DNA from: Saccharopolyspora dendranthemae
Lineage (GTDB): Bacteria; Actinomycetota; Actinomycetes; Mycobacteriales; Pseudonocardiaceae
DNA: 64,000 bases
Assembly: GCF_007829955.1 (NCBI RefSeq)
Contig: NZ_VIWX01000005.1
Span: forward strand, 541,608 to 605,607
Direction: 5' to 3'
Every line of letters begins with the position of its first letter. The first letter of the stretch is position 1. This document shows, in pieces, positions 62,949 to 64,000 of this stretch. The notes below the pieces were generated by a model, which was not told where the DNA came from, made no database searches, and saw only the letters and a list, made by a program, of their open reading frames with translations. A program made the position numbers and the translations under genes.

Positions 62949-63182
62949 GTGTTGGAGTTGCTGGTCGAGTGGTACGACGGCGTCGAGCTGTGGTTGGTGC
63001 AGCTCGTCTACCCCCTGCAGGTAGCCCTGGTCCTTGCAGTGCTGGTGCCGTTGTGCTGGGGAGTGGCGCGGGTCGTCGACCGCGCGGTGGACGGCGTCGA
63101 AGCCAGGTTCACCCGCGTGCGCGGCACCGGAACTCCCGTCGGTCACGACGACGGTGAAAACCGGGCGGAGGAGAAGGACGGC
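62949..63182 (+). CDS. Small membrane protein upstream of the RNase gene
   Basis: GTG 62949 opens a frame beginning LELLVEWYDGVELWLVQLVY, with one hydrophobic helix (LQVALVLAVLVPLCWGVARV) and a charged tail ending GENRAEEKDG. No stop codon comes before the GTG at 63183, so it runs in frame into the broken RNase gene. It could be an independent small membrane protein whose stop has been lost, or an N-terminal part of the toxin. The family is not recognised. Confidence 0.45.
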
Positions 63183-63599
63183 GTGAGCTCGCGCAAGCGC
63201 ATTTCGTCGGCGTTGGTCGGGCCTGGTCGCCCTGGTCGTTGCTCGGGTGGTTCGGCAAGGACGTCGTCGCCGACTCGCCGAGCACCGAGGTTCCCGGTGC
63301 CGATCAGTCCGGACTGCAGGTCCAGCAGCTGTCGAAGCTGCCGCCGGAGGCGGACAAGACCTACAAGCTCATCGTCAAGGGCGGGCCGTTCCCGTACTCG
63401 GGCAAGGACGGCTCGGTGTTCGGCAACCGCGAAGGCGAAGCTTCCCAAGCAGAAGTCCGGTTACTACCACGAGTACACCGTGCCCACGCCCGGTTCGAAG
63501 GACCGCGGGGCGCGACGACTGGTCACCGGGAACCAAAAAGAGGTGTACTACACCGGTGATCACTATGAGTCGTTCGTGGTTGTGGATACGGCGGGTTGA
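63183..63599 (+). pseudogene. Guanine-specific RNase (RNase Sa/barnase type), frame-broken
   Basis: All RNase Sa landmarks are present but in different frames: a membrane segment near 63205-63240, then GGPFPYSGKDGSVFGNREG (frame 2, catalytic Glu in NRE), then KLPKQKSGYYHEYTV, RGARRLVTG (catalytic Arg) and YYTGDHYESFVV (catalytic His) in frame 0, ending at 63599. Removing one extra G near 63438 rejoins NREG to KLPK in the exact spacing of RNase Sa. One or two more single-base changes near 63215-63232 are needed upstream. Either a decayed toxin or sequencing errors. The barstar gene follows. Confidence 0.85.
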
Positions 63600-63649
63600 G
63601 TGCCATGTTCGGAGCGAAACTGGCAAGCAGGTTGCGGAAGGAGCAGCCG

Positions 63650-64000
63650 GTGAGTGATCAGCCGAACGCGGAGCTCACGACGCGCGAAGCGGTCGAGACC
63701 GCCGAGGAACGAGGGGCGACGGCCCACGTCCTCGACGGGGTCGACCTGACCAGCAAGCGCTTGACGCTCGACGGCATCGCCGCGGTCCTGGACTTCCCCG
63801 AGTGGGCGGGCCGGAACCTGGATTCCCTCTTCGACTGCCTGACGGACCTCTCCTGGCTGTCCGAAGGAGAGCACGTCCTGATCTGGACCGGCTTTCAGGA
63901 CCTCGCCGACCACGATCCCAAGGCGTTCAACGGCATCAACTCGGTCCTCCGGGACGCGGCGGAACGGCCCATGTGCGGCCGCCGCTTCACGGCAGTGCTG
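63650..64000 (+). CDS. Barstar-family RNase inhibitor, 3' end outside window
   Basis: The frame is open to the right edge. GTG 63650 is chosen because GGAAGGAG lies six bases upstream; an in-frame ATG at 63605 is an alternative. FPEWAGRNLDSLFDCLTDLSW is the barstar core: in barstar the residues equivalent to Asn, Asp and Asp in this helix bind the RNase active site, and the helix is intact. It starts 51 bases after the RNase stop codon and so forms the immunity partner of the broken RNase gene. Cytosolic. Confidence 0.9.
   Translation, partial: MSDQPNAELTTREAVETAEERGATAHVLDGVDLTSKRLTLDGIAAVLDFPEWAGRNLDSLFDCLTDLSWLSEGEHVLIWTGFQDLADHDPKAFNGINSVLRDAAERPMCGRRFTAVL

Overview
This is a GC-rich actinobacterial chromosome segment of 64 kb. 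The order radical-SAM pair, rne, rplU, rpmA, obg, proB, proA, nadD, rsfS, phosphatase, degV, comEA, comEC, holA, rpsT, lepA is a conserved actinobacterial backbone. An Emb-type arabinosyltransferase points to a mycolata or Pseudonocardiaceae lineage. Several P450s and a calerythrin-like EF-hand protein make a Saccharopolyspora-like member the best guess; this is inference, since no rRNA is present.

Layout. 1-5.7 kb: a B12-type radical SAM protein, its partner, and a large RNase E/G. 5.8-13.9 kb: accessory block with a toroid protein, an AraC-type regulator, and a cell-envelope cluster (arabinosyltransferase, polyprenyl-phosphate glycosyltransferase, polytopic membrane protein) lying between rne and rplU. 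14.1-17.7 kb: rplU-rpmA-obg-proB. 17.7-27.6 kb: MHS transporter, DUF885 hydrolase, RecQ-like helicase, P450, proA, and a TetR-P450-ferredoxin cassette with a clear operator. 27.9-38.8 kb: nadD-rsfS-phosphatase, degV, comEA-comEC, thrC behind a SAM-I riboswitch, holA, two exporters, rpsT. 38.8-43.3 kb: mannonate-dehydratase-like enolase with a divergent GntR regulator, then a small toxin-antitoxin-like cassette flanked by an exact copy of the gntR 3' end, a VOC protein, and a DUF397/XRE pair. 43.5-46.0 kb: lepA and a Uma2-family protein. 46.3-52.6 kb: sulfatase, LysR regulator, and the divergent ramB-aceA glyoxylate pair. 52.9-60.2 kb: nitronate-monooxygenase-like protein, MOSC protein, EF-hand protein, and a valine-degradation operon ending in mmsB. 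60.2-64 kb: P450, DUF4097 and HicB-like genes, then a frame-broken RNase Sa/barnase-type gene followed by an intact barstar gene that runs off the end.

The most notable unexplained structures are: (i) a family of about 64-74 bp hairpins at 7.5, 28.6 and 41.7 kb, whose stems differ by paired compensating changes while the loop motif is conserved; (ii) a second palindrome family with core GAAGTTTTCATGAAAACTTC at convergent gene ends; (iii) the gntR 3'-end duplication around the toxin-antitoxin-like cassette; and (iv) the thrC SAM-I riboswitch, in which P3 can pair with the ten bases lying one nucleotide before the start codon.

Limits: everything was read by eye. Family names rest on motifs and remembered family features, not on searches.
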